Below, piece after piece: positions 24,585 to 32,885 of a stretch of 64,000 bases of DNA (position 1 is its first letter; every line of letters begins with the position of its first letter). The translations under genes and the position numbers were made by a program. Origin of the DNA: GJ-E10 sp035625725 (lineage in GTDB: Bacteria > Pseudomonadota > Gammaproteobacteria > Burkholderiales > Burkholderiaceae_F); the NCBI GenBank assembly GCA_035625725.1, contig DASPPB010000064.1, forward strand, positions 16,008 to 80,007. The letters are read 5' to 3'. The notes under the pieces were generated by a model that saw only the letters and a program-made list of their open reading frames with translations, did no database searches and had not been told where the DNA came from.

Positions 24585-26303
24585 ATGAGTGATTCACGCA
24601 CCGGTGCCCGGATACTGGTCGAGCAGCTCCTGCTGCAGGGAGTCGACCGCCTGTTTTGCGTCCCGGGCGAGAGCTTTCTGGGCGTGCTTGACGCCTTGAT
24701 TGACACACCGAGCCTGCGACTGATCGTCAATCGCCACGAGTCGGGCTCCGCGTTTATGGCCGGAGCCTATGCGCGCCTGACGGGACAGCCCGGGGTTGCC
24801 TTCGTCAGCCGCGGCCCCGGCGCCACCAATGCCGCGATCGGAGTTCACCACGCACACCAGGACTCACTGCCCGTGGTAGTGCTCGTGGGCCAGGTGGCCA
24901 CACATATTGCGGAACGCGAAGCCTTTCAGGAGGTCGACTGCCGCGCGCTTTTTGGCTCGATGTCCAAATGGGTGGTCCAGATCGACCGCGCCGACCGGAT
25001 TCCCGAATTTGTCGCGCGCGCCTTTCAGACCGCGACCAGCGGACGCGCGGGACCGGTCGTCCTTGCCTTGCCGGAAGACGTGCTTGACCAAAGCGCCGAC
25101 GTGCCCGATGCGCGCTGCCACCAAAGCGTGCAAGCGGCTCCCAGTGACACCCAGATCGCCGCCCTGCGGCGCATGCTTGGCAAGGCGCGCCGGCCGATCG
25201 TGTTGGTCGGAGGCCCGGGTTGGAGCTCGGCGGCGAGTGAGAATCTGCGTGGCTTTGTCGAGGCCAACCGCCTGCCCGTGGCCTGCGCGTTTCGCTACCA
25301 GGACGTTTTCGATAATCGACATCCGAACTACGTCGGCGATGTCGGACTCGGCATCAACCCGCAGCTCGCCCAGCGTATTCGCGGTGCCGATCTGGTGCTG
25401 GCTCTAGGTCCCCGGCTGGGCGAAGCCACTACCAGCGGCTACTCCCTGCTCGAGGCGCCCACACCCCGGCAGATGCTGGTGCACGCGCACGCGGGCCTGG
25501 AGGAGCTGGGACGGGTGTATCAGGCCGACCTGATGATCAACAGCGGAATGCCGCAGCTTGCCGCGCGCCTTGCGATGATGACCCCGATCGATGAACCCGC
25601 TTGGTCCGATGCCCTCGTCGGGGCGCGCGCCCAGTACGAAGCATGGCAGCAGCGCCCCGAAATTTTGCAGCGGCACGTGCCCCAGCTGGATCTGTGGCAG
25701 GTGTTGCAGGAGTTGCGTCACGTCCTTCCTCACGACGCCATCATTTGTAACGGTGCGGGGAATTTCGCGGCCTGGTTGCACCGCTTCTTTCCTTACCGGG
25801 TGGCAGGCACGCAGCTCGCGCCCACGAGCGGCTGCATGGGTTATGCCGTGCCGGCCGCAATTGCGGCAAAGATCAGCGCGCCGGAGAAGACCGTTGTGTG
25901 CGTCAGCGGCGACGGCGATTTTCTGATGACCGCCCAGGAGCTGGCGACCGCCGGTCAGTACAACGCGGCCGTGCTGTTTCTGATTTTTAATAACGGCATG
26001 TATGGGACCGTGCGCTTGCGCCAGGAGGAGCGCTTTCCGGATCGGGTGATCGGAACGTCTCTCATCAACCCCGATTTCCCGGAACTGGCGCGAGCCTACG
26101 GCGGTGCCGGCTGGCGCGTGAGCAGCAGCGCGGAGTTTGGTGCAGCGCTAGGGCAGGCGCTCATGCACCTGCGCACTCGCCGCTTGCCTGCGCTCATCGA
26201 ACTCGTGTGTGACCCCCAATTGCTTTCGCCCTCGGCGAGTATTGAAGACTTGCGCACCCGTGGTGCTTCTGCCGTGCCCCCGCAGGCACCTTCGGCGGCA
26301 TAG
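24585..26303 (+). CDS. ThDP-dependent acetolactate-synthase-like enzyme
   Basis: This 572-residue enzyme has the three-domain ThDP fold. The catalytic glutamate that activates the cofactor is E52 (VNRHESGSAF). SRGPGATNAAIGVHHAHQDS lies near residue 75, a central FAD/ADP-type domain at 190-330, and the ThDP-magnesium motif begins at GDGDF (442-446) with NNGMYG about 28 residues later. It resembles the large IlvB-like family often called thiamine pyrophosphate-binding protein. No IlvN regulatory subunit is adjacent. Because it keeps E52 it is not a glyoxylate carboligase, and it lacks oxalyl-CoA decarboxylase signatures. The substrate is unknown. A TAGAAT -10-like box lies at 24516 and the ribosome-binding site is AAGGCGG. 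Confidence 0.85.
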   Translation: MSDSRTGARILVEQLLLQGVDRLFCVPGESFLGVLDALIDTPSLRLIVNRHESGSAFMAGAYARLTGQPGVAFVSRGPGATNAAIGVHHAHQDSLPVVVLVGQVATHIAEREAFQEVDCRALFGSMSKWVVQIDRADRIPEFVARAFQTATSGRAGPVVLALPEDVLDQSADVPDARCHQSVQAAPSDTQIAALRRMLGKARRPIVLVGGPGWSSAASENLRGFVEANRLPVACAFRYQDVFDNRHPNYVGDVGLGINPQLAQRIRGADLVLALGPRLGEATTSGYSLLEAPTPRQMLVHAHAGLEELGRVYQADLMINSGMPQLAARLAMMTPIDEPAWSDALVGARAQYEAWQQRPEILQRHVPQLDLWQVLQELRHVLPHDAIICNGAGNFAAWLHRFFPYRVAGTQLAPTSGCMGYAVPAAIAAKISAPEKTVVCVSGDGDFLMTAQELATAGQYNAAVLFLIFNNGMYGTVRLRQEERFPDRVIGTSLINPDFPELARAYGGAGWRVSSSAEFGAALGQALMHLRTRRLPALIELVCDPQLLSPSASIEDLRTRGASAVPPQAPSAA

Positions 26304-26323
26304 CCAGCCGGTCGCAACGCGCC

Positions 26324-27118
26324 TCAACTCCCCGGCGGTTGCGCCGTTGCGCCGCAGGCGGCCAGCTCGGCGATGCGTGCGCGGCGTCCGGCAATCTCGA
26401 TGATTTCGGGTTCCTCCGGGCTCTTGGCGGTGCACTCGTGTGCGTCGACCAAAGCGCCAGCCGCTTCACTTGGCAAGGCGATTGCGCTCTGCGTTGTGGC
26501 CTGCGCCGCCTCGGGCGGTGCGCGCCCGGCGGCAACGTCGGCCAGCAGCGCCTGCAGTGCGCGGTCCTCGCGGCAGCTGCCGTTGCCGACGACGCACGGC
26601 AGGCGGACGCAACGCGCCTGCACGATGCGCCGGCGCGCGCTCTCGACGACCAGCAGTTCGCACAACGCCGCGCAGACGCCGTCGGTGGTCTGCGGCCAAG
26701 GTCCCGTCTGGAGTTTGGCCTCCATCGTGCTGGCCAGCACCATCCGCGGCGGGACTCGCTGGTAGCGACACGCCTCCAACAAAGCCCGCGTCGCATCGAC
26801 GCTGCGCAGCAAAGCGACGTCCAGGTCTGCAGGCGTCGCTGCGGTACCCAGACCCGCGCCCAGCACGGAAAGGTGAAAAACGCTGTCCGTCGAGGCGCCC
26901 ATCATGCGCGCGAGGAACCTGGGCTGCTCGTAGTCGCCCCGCACGTACTCGATACGTCTGTCGAGGAACAGCGCCGCGGGCTGCGTCCGATCGACGGCGA
27001 TCACGCGCGCGACCGCGGTGGCCTGGCCATCGGTACGCACAAGGGCCGCGCGCGCCACGATCTCGCGCAGCAGGGCCTGTCCCAGCGCGCTTCCCGCCCC
27101 GGTGACCACGACCTGCAC
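26324..27118 (-). CDS. NAD-dependent epimerase-like SDR without catalytic Tyr/Lys
   Basis: This 264-residue protein begins with an NAD-binding MQVVVTGAGSALGQALLREI and aligns with extended SDRs of the D-erythronate dehydrogenase (DenD) type through SVFHLSVLGAG, VDATRALLEACRYQRVPPRM and CELLVVESARR. In active relatives the last motif is preceded by SYGxQKAxxELL with catalytic Tyr and Lys. Here the aligned stretch is TDGVCAALCELL, with Asp for Tyr and Ala for Lys. It is also shorter than relatives by about 50 residues. It may be a pseudoenzyme or a decaying gene. It ends 20 bases from the convergent ThDP-enzyme gene and begins 3 bases from the flippase-like gene's stop. Confidence 0.75.
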   Translation of the reverse strand: MQVVVTGAGSALGQALLREIVARAALVRTDGQATAVARVIAVDRTQPAALFLDRRIEYVRGDYEQPRFLARMMGASTDSVFHLSVLGAGLGTAATPADLDVALLRSVDATRALLEACRYQRVPPRMVLASTMEAKLQTGPWPQTTDGVCAALCELLVVESARRRIVQARCVRLPCVVGNGSCREDRALQALLADVAAGRAPPEAAQATTQSAIALPSEAAGALVDAHECTAKSPEEPEIIEIAGRRARIAELAACGATAQPPGS

Positions 27119-27121
27119 GGC

Positions 27122-28153
27122 TTAGTCCTTCGCCGCGCGCACGGGCGCAAGCGCAAGCGATGGCGCGGCGGCCAAGCCAAGAATGACGCCGACAACGCCG
27201 TAGAGCGCGCTGGCGGCAAGCCCCAGATCAGCCGGCAATCCGGCCAAGGGAAACGCCACCAGCGCCGTTAATTCGCGCGCACCGAAGCCCCCGTAGCTCA
27301 GCGGCAGCGCGCCCGCCACAAAGACGGGGGCCGCTACTGCCTGGACCTGCCAGTAGCCGGCCGTTCCGCCGGCGGCGATCACGCAAAGCCAAAGAGCCAG
27401 CGCGCACAGCACCTGTACCACGAGCGAGCTCCATAGGGAGCGACCCAAGGGCGCCCGCTGGGCCACAGCCAGATCGTGCAACTCGCACAGCCGTCGCCAC
27501 CAGCGCGCGAGCGCGTTGGCGTCCTGCGCCGCGTCCTCGCGGGGTGCCGGCCCGCGCATGCGCAACGGCAACCAAGGAATCGCGCAAAACGCGGCCAAGG
27601 CAAGCAGATACACCCCAAAAAACGGCGCCGAGGCCAAAAACGCCGCCGGCGCAGGCAAGCCGCCCGCGGCGGTGCCGACGGCTTGGTCGCCCGCGTGCCA
27701 GCGCAGGCTAAGGGCCAGGCCCACGCCGGTCACCAGAGACAGCACACACAAGATCCAAAGGCCGCTGAGCCGATCGAGCAATACGGTGAGTGCCGAGACA
27801 CCCAATGGGTTGCCCAAACCCTGCAGGCGCACGCTGCGCAACGCGTCGCCACCGAGCGTGGCGCCCGGGAGCAGCACATTGACCGTCATGCCCTGCGCAT
27901 ACGCCAAAGCGAGCGAGCGCATGCGCACCCGCAGCCCGAAAATGCGAGCGATCGTCTCCCAGCGAAGCACCGAAACCCACTGCGAAGCGGCCATGACAGC
28001 CACCGCACCCAACAGCCAGAGCAAGTCCACGTGAATCAATTGGCGCCGCAGCCGCTCGGGGCCAACAACCCATATGGCAGCGGCCATGAGGGCGATGGCG
28101 GCGGCGAGACGCAGGCCAAGGCGCGCGTAGCGGGAGGCGAGCCGCCGCGACAT
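27122..28153 (-). CDS. Flippase-like integral membrane protein (LPG-synthase TM family)
   Basis: This 343-residue protein has about eight hydrophobic helices and the family pattern QWVSVLRWETIARIFG, then YAQGMTVNVLLPGATLGGDA and VSALTVLLDRLSGLW. This is the UPF0104/AglD-type domain also found in lysylphosphatidylglycerol synthases without the aminoacyl domain. Such proteins often sit beside polyprenyl-phosphate glycosyltransferases and are thought to move or handle lipid-linked sugars. Its ATG overlaps the stop of the GT2 gene upstream (TGATG), so the two are probably translated together. Confidence 0.82.
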   Translation of the reverse strand: MSRRLASRYARLGLRLAAAIALMAAAIWVVGPERLRRQLIHVDLLWLLGAVAVMAASQWVSVLRWETIARIFGLRVRMRSLALAYAQGMTVNVLLPGATLGGDALRSVRLQGLGNPLGVSALTVLLDRLSGLWILCVLSLVTGVGLALSLRWHAGDQAVGTAAGGLPAPAAFLASAPFFGVYLLALAAFCAIPWLPLRMRGPAPREDAAQDANALARWWRRLCELHDLAVAQRAPLGRSLWSSLVVQVLCALALWLCVIAAGGTAGYWQVQAVAAPVFVAGALPLSYGGFGARELTALVAFPLAGLPADLGLAASALYGVVGVILGLAAAPSLALAPVRAAKD

Positions 28154-29208
28154 CAGCGCGCAGCAGGCCGCGAGCCCTCATCGCGGCGCAAAACGTACTG
28201 GCGACGGCCCTGCGGCTCGTGATAGATGCGCGTGAGCAACTCGCCCAGCACCCCGGTTGCCAGCAGCTGCACGCCAATGAGCGTGAGCAAGACCCCGAGC
28301 AACAGCAGGGGTCGGCCGCCGATGTCGTGGCCGAACACGAGCTTTTCCACGGCCAGGTATACAAGCGCGGCGCCCCCAATACCGATAAAAGCAAACCCGA
28401 CGCCGCCAAATGCATGCAGCGGCCGGTGCAAAAATCGCATCGAGAACTTGATCCACAGCAAGTCGAGGAGCACGCGAAACACGCGGTCGATGCCGTATTT
28501 GGACTTGCCCCGCGTTCGGGCGTGGTGCAGCACCGGCACCTCGACCATGCGCGCGCCCGCTTCCACGGCCAGCGCAGCAATGAATCGGTGCGTTTCGCCG
28601 TACAGTCGCACGTTCTCCAGAATGCTGCGTCGGTACACTTTGAGTGCACAGCCATAGTCGTGCAGGCGCACGCCGGTGACCGAAGATATCAGTCGATTGG
28701 CGACCCACGAGGGAAGCTTGCGCGACCACGTCCGGTCCTGGCGCTGCTTGCGCCAGCCTGAGACAACATCGATATCGGGGCTTTGGTCGATCAAATCGAG
28801 CAAGCGAGGAATTTCGATCGGATCGTTTTGCAAGTCACCGTCGAGCGTCACCACGAACTCGCCCATCGAGTGATCAAAGCCCGCCTGCAGCGCCGTCGAC
28901 TGCCCGTAGTTACGAATCAGCACGAAGGGGCGCAACCAAGGGTGGGTTGCGGCCAACGAGCGCAGAATTTCGGCTGAACCATCACCCGATCCGTCATCGA
29001 CCAAAATCAGCTCGAAGGAGCGCCCTGTCGGTGCGAGCGCCGCGCCGACCCGCTCGACGAGTTCCCGCAGATTGTCCGCCTCGTTGTACACCGGGATTAC
29101 CACCGAAACCGCGAGCGCGGCGCTCGGGCGCGCCGGCCTGAGGTGCGGCGCCTGCCGACCCGGGGTCGAGGTCGTTTCCGTCTGCGCAACCGTCTCCGTG
29201 TTCGTCAT
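28153..29208 (-). CDS. Polyprenyl-phosphate glycosyltransferase, GT2 family with C-terminal helices
   Basis: This 351-residue protein has a GT2 domain (VSVVIPVYNEADNLRELVE, ILVDDGSGDGS, VTLDGDLQNDPIEIPRL with the DGD metal site, and RGKSKYGIDRVFRVLLDL). Two membrane helices follow at about residues 270-335. This is the layout of dolichol-phosphate-mannose-synthase-like enzymes such as ArnC and the galacturonate enzyme RgtE. It would load a sugar from a nucleotide donor onto a lipid carrier on the cytoplasmic face. The start at 29208 excludes an Arg-rich upstream extension. The divergent ugd and epimerase genes suggest UDP-GlcA or UDP-GalA as donor, which is inference. Confidence 0.88.
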   Translation of the reverse strand: MTNTETVAQTETTSTPGRQAPHLRPARPSAALAVSVVIPVYNEADNLRELVERVGAALAPTGRSFELILVDDGSGDGSAEILRSLAATHPWLRPFVLIRNYGQSTALQAGFDHSMGEFVVTLDGDLQNDPIEIPRLLDLIDQSPDIDVVSGWRKQRQDRTWSRKLPSWVANRLISSVTGVRLHDYGCALKVYRRSILENVRLYGETHRFIAALAVEAGARMVEVPVLHHARTRGKSKYGIDRVFRVLLDLLWIKFSMRFLHRPLHAFGGVGFAFIGIGGAALVYLAVEKLVFGHDIGGRPLLLLGVLLTLIGVQLLATGVLGELLTRIYHEPQGRRQYVLRRDEGSRPAAR

Positions 29209-29252
29209 GCGAGTCCCAAAAGTCGCTGCCCGCGCCGGCCATCGTCCGTCCG

Positions 29253-29273
29253 TTGGGCGGCGCCAGCGCCCAA
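29253..29273. promoter_or_regulatory. Inverted repeat in the divergent GT2/ugd promoter region
   Basis: TTGGGCG and CGCCCAA form a perfect 7-bp inverted repeat separated by 7 bases. It lies in the 245-base spacer between the divergent GT2 and ugd genes, 45 bases before the GT2 start. A TAGAAT -10-like box for ugd is at 29363-29368. It may be an operator; no regulator is known. Confidence 0.3.
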
Positions 29274-29453
29274 TGATAGGCGCTATCGGCGCATCGCCAC
29301 CACGGCACGGCCAACGCCGCGCGCGAGCCGCTGCGGCGCGGCGCGGTCGGGGGCCCCTGCGATAGAATTCCCGGCGCGCGCAGTGCCCATCGGCGCTCGC
29401 GGAGCGCAAGCCGGCGCCCTCCCGGACGCCGGTCGATTCGAGGACACCGATTC

Positions 29454-30803
29454 ATGAAGCTTACGGTTATCGGAACCGGGTATGTGGGCCTGGTGACGGG
29501 CGCTTGCCTTGCCGACGTCGGCAATCACGTACTTTGCCTGGACATTGACCGCGCTAAGGTCGCTCGCCTCAATGCCGGCGAAGTGCCAATCCACGAGCCG
29601 GGCCTCGACGAGGTCGTGGCGCGCAACCGGCACGCCGGCCGCATCGAGTTCACGGCGGATTACGACCGGGCGGTCGACCATTGCGATTTGTTTTTCATTG
29701 CCGTTGGCACGCCCACCGATGAGGACGGATCGGCCGACGTGCGTCACGTGGAAATCGCGGCGCGGGAGCTGGGTCGGCGTCTGCAGCGCAAGGCGCTCGT
29801 CGTTGTCAAGTCCACGGTACCGGTCGGAACGCACACGCTCGTGGCAAACGCGCTGCGCGAGGAGCTGGCGGCGCGCAAGCGCGAGCTTGCATTCGCGGTG
29901 GCATCGAACCCCGAGTTTCTCAAAGAAGGCGCGGCCGTGGCCGACTTCATGCACCCGGATCGAATCCTCATCGGCACGGACGACGCCGAAGCCATCGAGA
30001 CGCTCAGCCGCCTGTACGCGCCCTTTAACCGCAATCGGGACCGCCTCATCGTGCTCGATGCGCGCTCCTCAGAACTGGCCAAGTATGCGGCCAACGCCAT
30101 GCTGGCAACCCGAATTTCCTTCATGAACGAGCTCGCGCGCCTGGCCGAAAAACTCGGAGCCGACATCGAACGCGTGCGCCACGCCATGGGCGCGGATCCG
30201 CGCATTGGACCGTCGTTTTTGTACGCCGGAGCCGGTTACGGCGGATCGTGCTTCCCCAAAGACGTGCGCGCCTTGCTCGCCATGGCGCGCGAGCATGTAT
30301 TGCCCGCACGGGTGCTCTCGGCTGTGCACGACGTCAACGAAGAGCAAAAGCACCTGCTGACCACGAAACTGCGCGAGGCGCTCCGAGGCGAACTGCGCGA
30401 CCGCGTCATTGCCGTGTGGGGATTGGCCTTCAAGCCCAACACGGACGACGTGCGGGAAGCCCCGAGCCTGGTGCTGATTCGCAACGCGATTGCGGCGGGA
30501 GCCACCGTGCGCGCCTACGACCCGCAGGCGCGCGAGACTGCGCGCGCGGCGCTCTCGGACGAGCAAAACCGGATCACGTTCTGTGACAGCGCGCAGGAGG
30601 CGTGCACCGGCGCCGATGCGCTCGTTGTCGTGACCGAATGGCTCGAGTTCCGCAGCCCCGACTTTCGTGCCCTCGCCACGCAACTGCGCGCGCGGGTGCT
30701 CGTCGACGGGCGCAACTTGTACGATCCGCGCACCGTGCGAGCGGCCGGATTGCGCTACGAAGGCATCGGGCGCGGCGCTGCGGCTCCGGCGAGCGCGACG
30801 TGA
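29454..30803 (+). CDS. ugd: UDP-glucose 6-dehydrogenase
   Basis: This 449-residue enzyme has the N-terminal NAD fold (MKLTVIGTGYVGLVTGACLA), the motif KSTVPVGT, a central helix region with NPEFLKEG, and the catalytic cysteine C266 in GYGGSCFPKDVRALL. The C-terminal UDP-binding domain includes WGLAFKPNTDDVREAPSL. It oxidises UDP-glucose to UDP-glucuronate with two NAD+. The stop overlaps the GTG start of the epimerase (GTGA), so the next step is coupled in the same mRNA. Confidence 0.94.
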   Translation: MKLTVIGTGYVGLVTGACLADVGNHVLCLDIDRAKVARLNAGEVPIHEPGLDEVVARNRHAGRIEFTADYDRAVDHCDLFFIAVGTPTDEDGSADVRHVEIAARELGRRLQRKALVVVKSTVPVGTHTLVANALREELAARKRELAFAVASNPEFLKEGAAVADFMHPDRILIGTDDAEAIETLSRLYAPFNRNRDRLIVLDARSSELAKYAANAMLATRISFMNELARLAEKLGADIERVRHAMGADPRIGPSFLYAGAGYGGSCFPKDVRALLAMAREHVLPARVLSAVHDVNEEQKHLLTTKLREALRGELRDRVIAVWGLAFKPNTDDVREAPSLVLIRNAIAAGATVRAYDPQARETARAALSDEQNRITFCDSAQEACTGADALVVVTEWLEFRSPDFRALATQLRARVLVDGRNLYDPRTVRAAGLRYEGIGRGAAAPASAT

Positions 30804-31765
30804 TCCTTGTCACCGGGTGCGCGGGGTTTATCGGCCACGCGGTTGCGCGCAGCCTGCTCGAGCGCGGCGAGCGGGTCGTTGGCCTGGACAACCTCAACGA
30901 CTACTATGAACCCGAGCTCAAGCGGGCGCGGATCGCCAATATCGCGGCGCCGGGTTTCACGTTTGTTCGAGCGGATCTGGTGGACCGGCCGGCGGTGGCG
31001 GAAGTTTTTCACTCGCATCGTCCCACCCGCATCGTGCATCTGGCTGCGCAGGCCGGCGTGCGCTACTCCTTCGAAAATCCGCAGGCCTACGTCGACAGCA
31101 ACATCACGGGCTTTGTAAATCTGCTCGAATGCGCGCGCGCGGCCGGGGCGATTGAGCATTTCGTATACGCGTCGTCTTCCAGCGTCTACGGGGCCAATAC
31201 CAAGCAACCCTTTTCGGTCGATGACGACGTCGGACAGCCCATCAGTCTGTACGCGGCCACCAAACGCGCCGACGAGCTCATCGCCCATGTCTACGCGGTC
31301 CAGTATCCCCTGCGACTCACGGGGCTGCGCTACTTCACGGTCTACGGGCCCTGGGGGCGGCCCGACATGGCGCCGCTGAAGTTTGCGCGCGCAATTCTCG
31401 AAGGCAGGCCCATCGAGGTCTACGGCGAGGGGGACATGCGCCGCGACTTCACCTACATCGACGACATCGCCCGAGGCACGCTTTGCGCGCTCGACGATAC
31501 GACGCACTTCACGCAGGGGCGCCATCGGATCTACAACCTGGGCAACAACCACCCCGAGGCGCTGCTGCACTTTATCGAGGTGCTGGAGCGCTCCATCGGC
31601 CGCCGTGCACAGAAGGTCCTGCGGCCGATGCAGCCCGGCGACGTCCGCTCTACGGCCGCCGACATCGACGCGACCACGCGCGATCTCGGCTGGCGTCCGA
31701 CAACGAGCATCGAGGCGGGTCTGCCTCGACTCGTCGAGTGGGTGCGCACGTACTACGGACTGTAG
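30800..31765 (+). CDS. UDP-glucuronate 4-epimerase-like SDR
   Basis: This 321-residue extended SDR has TGCAGFIGHAVARSLLERG, DNLNDYYEPELKRARI, the catalytic Ser in YASSSSVYG and the catalytic pair YAATK. LRYFTVYGPWGRPDMAP and GDMRRDFTYIDDI are typical of UDP-GlcA 4-epimerases (CapI/LspL/GAE type). It would turn UDP-glucuronate into UDP-galacturonate. The GTG start at 30800 overlaps the ugd stop. GalE-like or other specificities cannot be excluded, but the DYY and GRPDMA motifs and the ugd neighbour favour UDP-GlcA. Confidence 0.88.
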   Translation: MILVTGCAGFIGHAVARSLLERGERVVGLDNLNDYYEPELKRARIANIAAPGFTFVRADLVDRPAVAEVFHSHRPTRIVHLAAQAGVRYSFENPQAYVDSNITGFVNLLECARAAGAIEHFVYASSSSVYGANTKQPFSVDDDVGQPISLYAATKRADELIAHVYAVQYPLRLTGLRYFTVYGPWGRPDMAPLKFARAILEGRPIEVYGEGDMRRDFTYIDDIARGTLCALDDTTHFTQGRHRIYNLGNNHPEALLHFIEVLERSIGRRAQKVLRPMQPGDVRSTAADIDATTRDLGWRPTTSIEAGLPRLVEWVRTYYGL

Positions 31766-31793
31766 CCTCCCGCGCGCGCAGGCGCCGCCGCAC

Positions 31794-32846
31794 CTAGTCC
31801 GCCACCGACCAAGGGCAGCTTGAGACCAGCGGCACAAATTCCTCGCCCTGGGCGCTTCGGATCGGGGCCAGCGGCGCCGAGGGCTGCCGCACCAGCGTCA
31901 GGGTTTGCGTGTTGCGCGGCAATCCGTAGAAATCCGCGCCGTAGAAGCTCGCAAAAGCCTCCAGCCGGTCCATAGCGCCGGCCTGCTCGAAGGCCTGCGC
32001 ATACATCGCAAGGGCCAGGGGCGCCGTAAAGCAGCCTGCGCAGCCGCAGGCGGACTCCTTTTGGAGTTTCGGATGCGGAGCGCTGTCAGTGCCGAGGAAA
32101 AACCGCGGACTTCCGCTGGTGGCCGCATCGAGCAGCGCCTGGCGATGCACCTCGCGCTTGAGTACCGGTAGACAGTAAAAATGTGGCCGCATACCGGCCG
32201 ATCCGTCCGCGCCCAGGAACATCGCATTGCGGCTAAACAGCAGGTGGTGCGCGGTAATCGTGGCCGCGATCCGCCCGGGCGCCTCGCGCACATACTGCAC
32301 GGCGTCGCGGGTTGTAACGTGTTCCAGGACAATGCGCAGCGCCGGAAAGTCCCGCCGCAGCGGCACCAGGACTTCATCGAGAAAGATGCGCTCGCGGTCG
32401 AACACATCGACATCCGTGCGCGCAACTTCGCCATGGATCAAAAGCGGCATGTCGATGCGCTGCATGCACTCGAAGACCGCAGTGCAGTCGCCGACGGACT
32501 GCACCCCGGCGTCGGAATGGGTTGTCGCGCGCGCCGGGTAGAGCTTTACGCCGTGGACGACACCGCTTCGGTGGGCTTGCTCGATTTCATCGGGGGTTGT
32601 GGTGCTCGTGAGATACAGCGTCATGAGCGGCTCAAAGCCTGCCGTGGCCGAGGTTGCGGCGCGGATGCGCGCCCGATAGGCCAGGGCGCGCTCGAGCGTC
32701 GTCACGGGATCGCGAAGATTGGGCATGACGATGGCGCGCGCAAAGCATTGGGCGGTGAAGGGCACTACGGCAGCCATCGCCGCGCCGTCGCGCAGATGCA
32801 GATGCCAGTCGTCCGGCCGCGTGATGGTCAGGGTTTGCACGACCAA
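31794..32846 (-). CDS. pyrC: Dihydroorotase, class II
   Basis: This 350-residue enzyme has the metal-binding HLHLRDG (H15, H17), GVKLYPA with the carbamylated lysine, then LLIHGEV, LEHVTTRDAV and FFLGTDSAPH with the remaining metal ligands. It closes carbamoyl-aspartate to dihydroorotate in pyrimidine synthesis. Length equals E. coli PyrC. The TTG at 32846 is preferred as start because an AAGGG lies 8 bases upstream; a GTG at 32840 is the alternative. It ends 28 bases from the convergent epimerase. Confidence 0.94.
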   Translation of the reverse strand: MVVQTLTITRPDDWHLHLRDGAAMAAVVPFTAQCFARAIVMPNLRDPVTTLERALAYRARIRAATSATAGFEPLMTLYLTSTTTPDEIEQAHRSGVVHGVKLYPARATTHSDAGVQSVGDCTAVFECMQRIDMPLLIHGEVARTDVDVFDRERIFLDEVLVPLRRDFPALRIVLEHVTTRDAVQYVREAPGRIAATITAHHLLFSRNAMFLGADGSAGMRPHFYCLPVLKREVHRQALLDAATSGSPRFFLGTDSAPHPKLQKESACGCAGCFTAPLALAMYAQAFEQAGAMDRLEAFASFYGADFYGLPRNTQTLTLVRQPSAPLAPIRSAQGEEFVPLVSSCPWSVAD

Positions 32847-32885
32847 TTCGAGAGCCCTTGCCGATGGGAAATTTCGATCACGAAT

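Noticed and set aside
24585..26303. Reading the ThDP enzyme as oxalyl-CoA decarboxylase or glyoxylate carboligase
   Set aside because: The N-terminal and CoA-site sequences do not resemble Oxc, and the conserved Glu that Gcl replaces by Val is present (E52).
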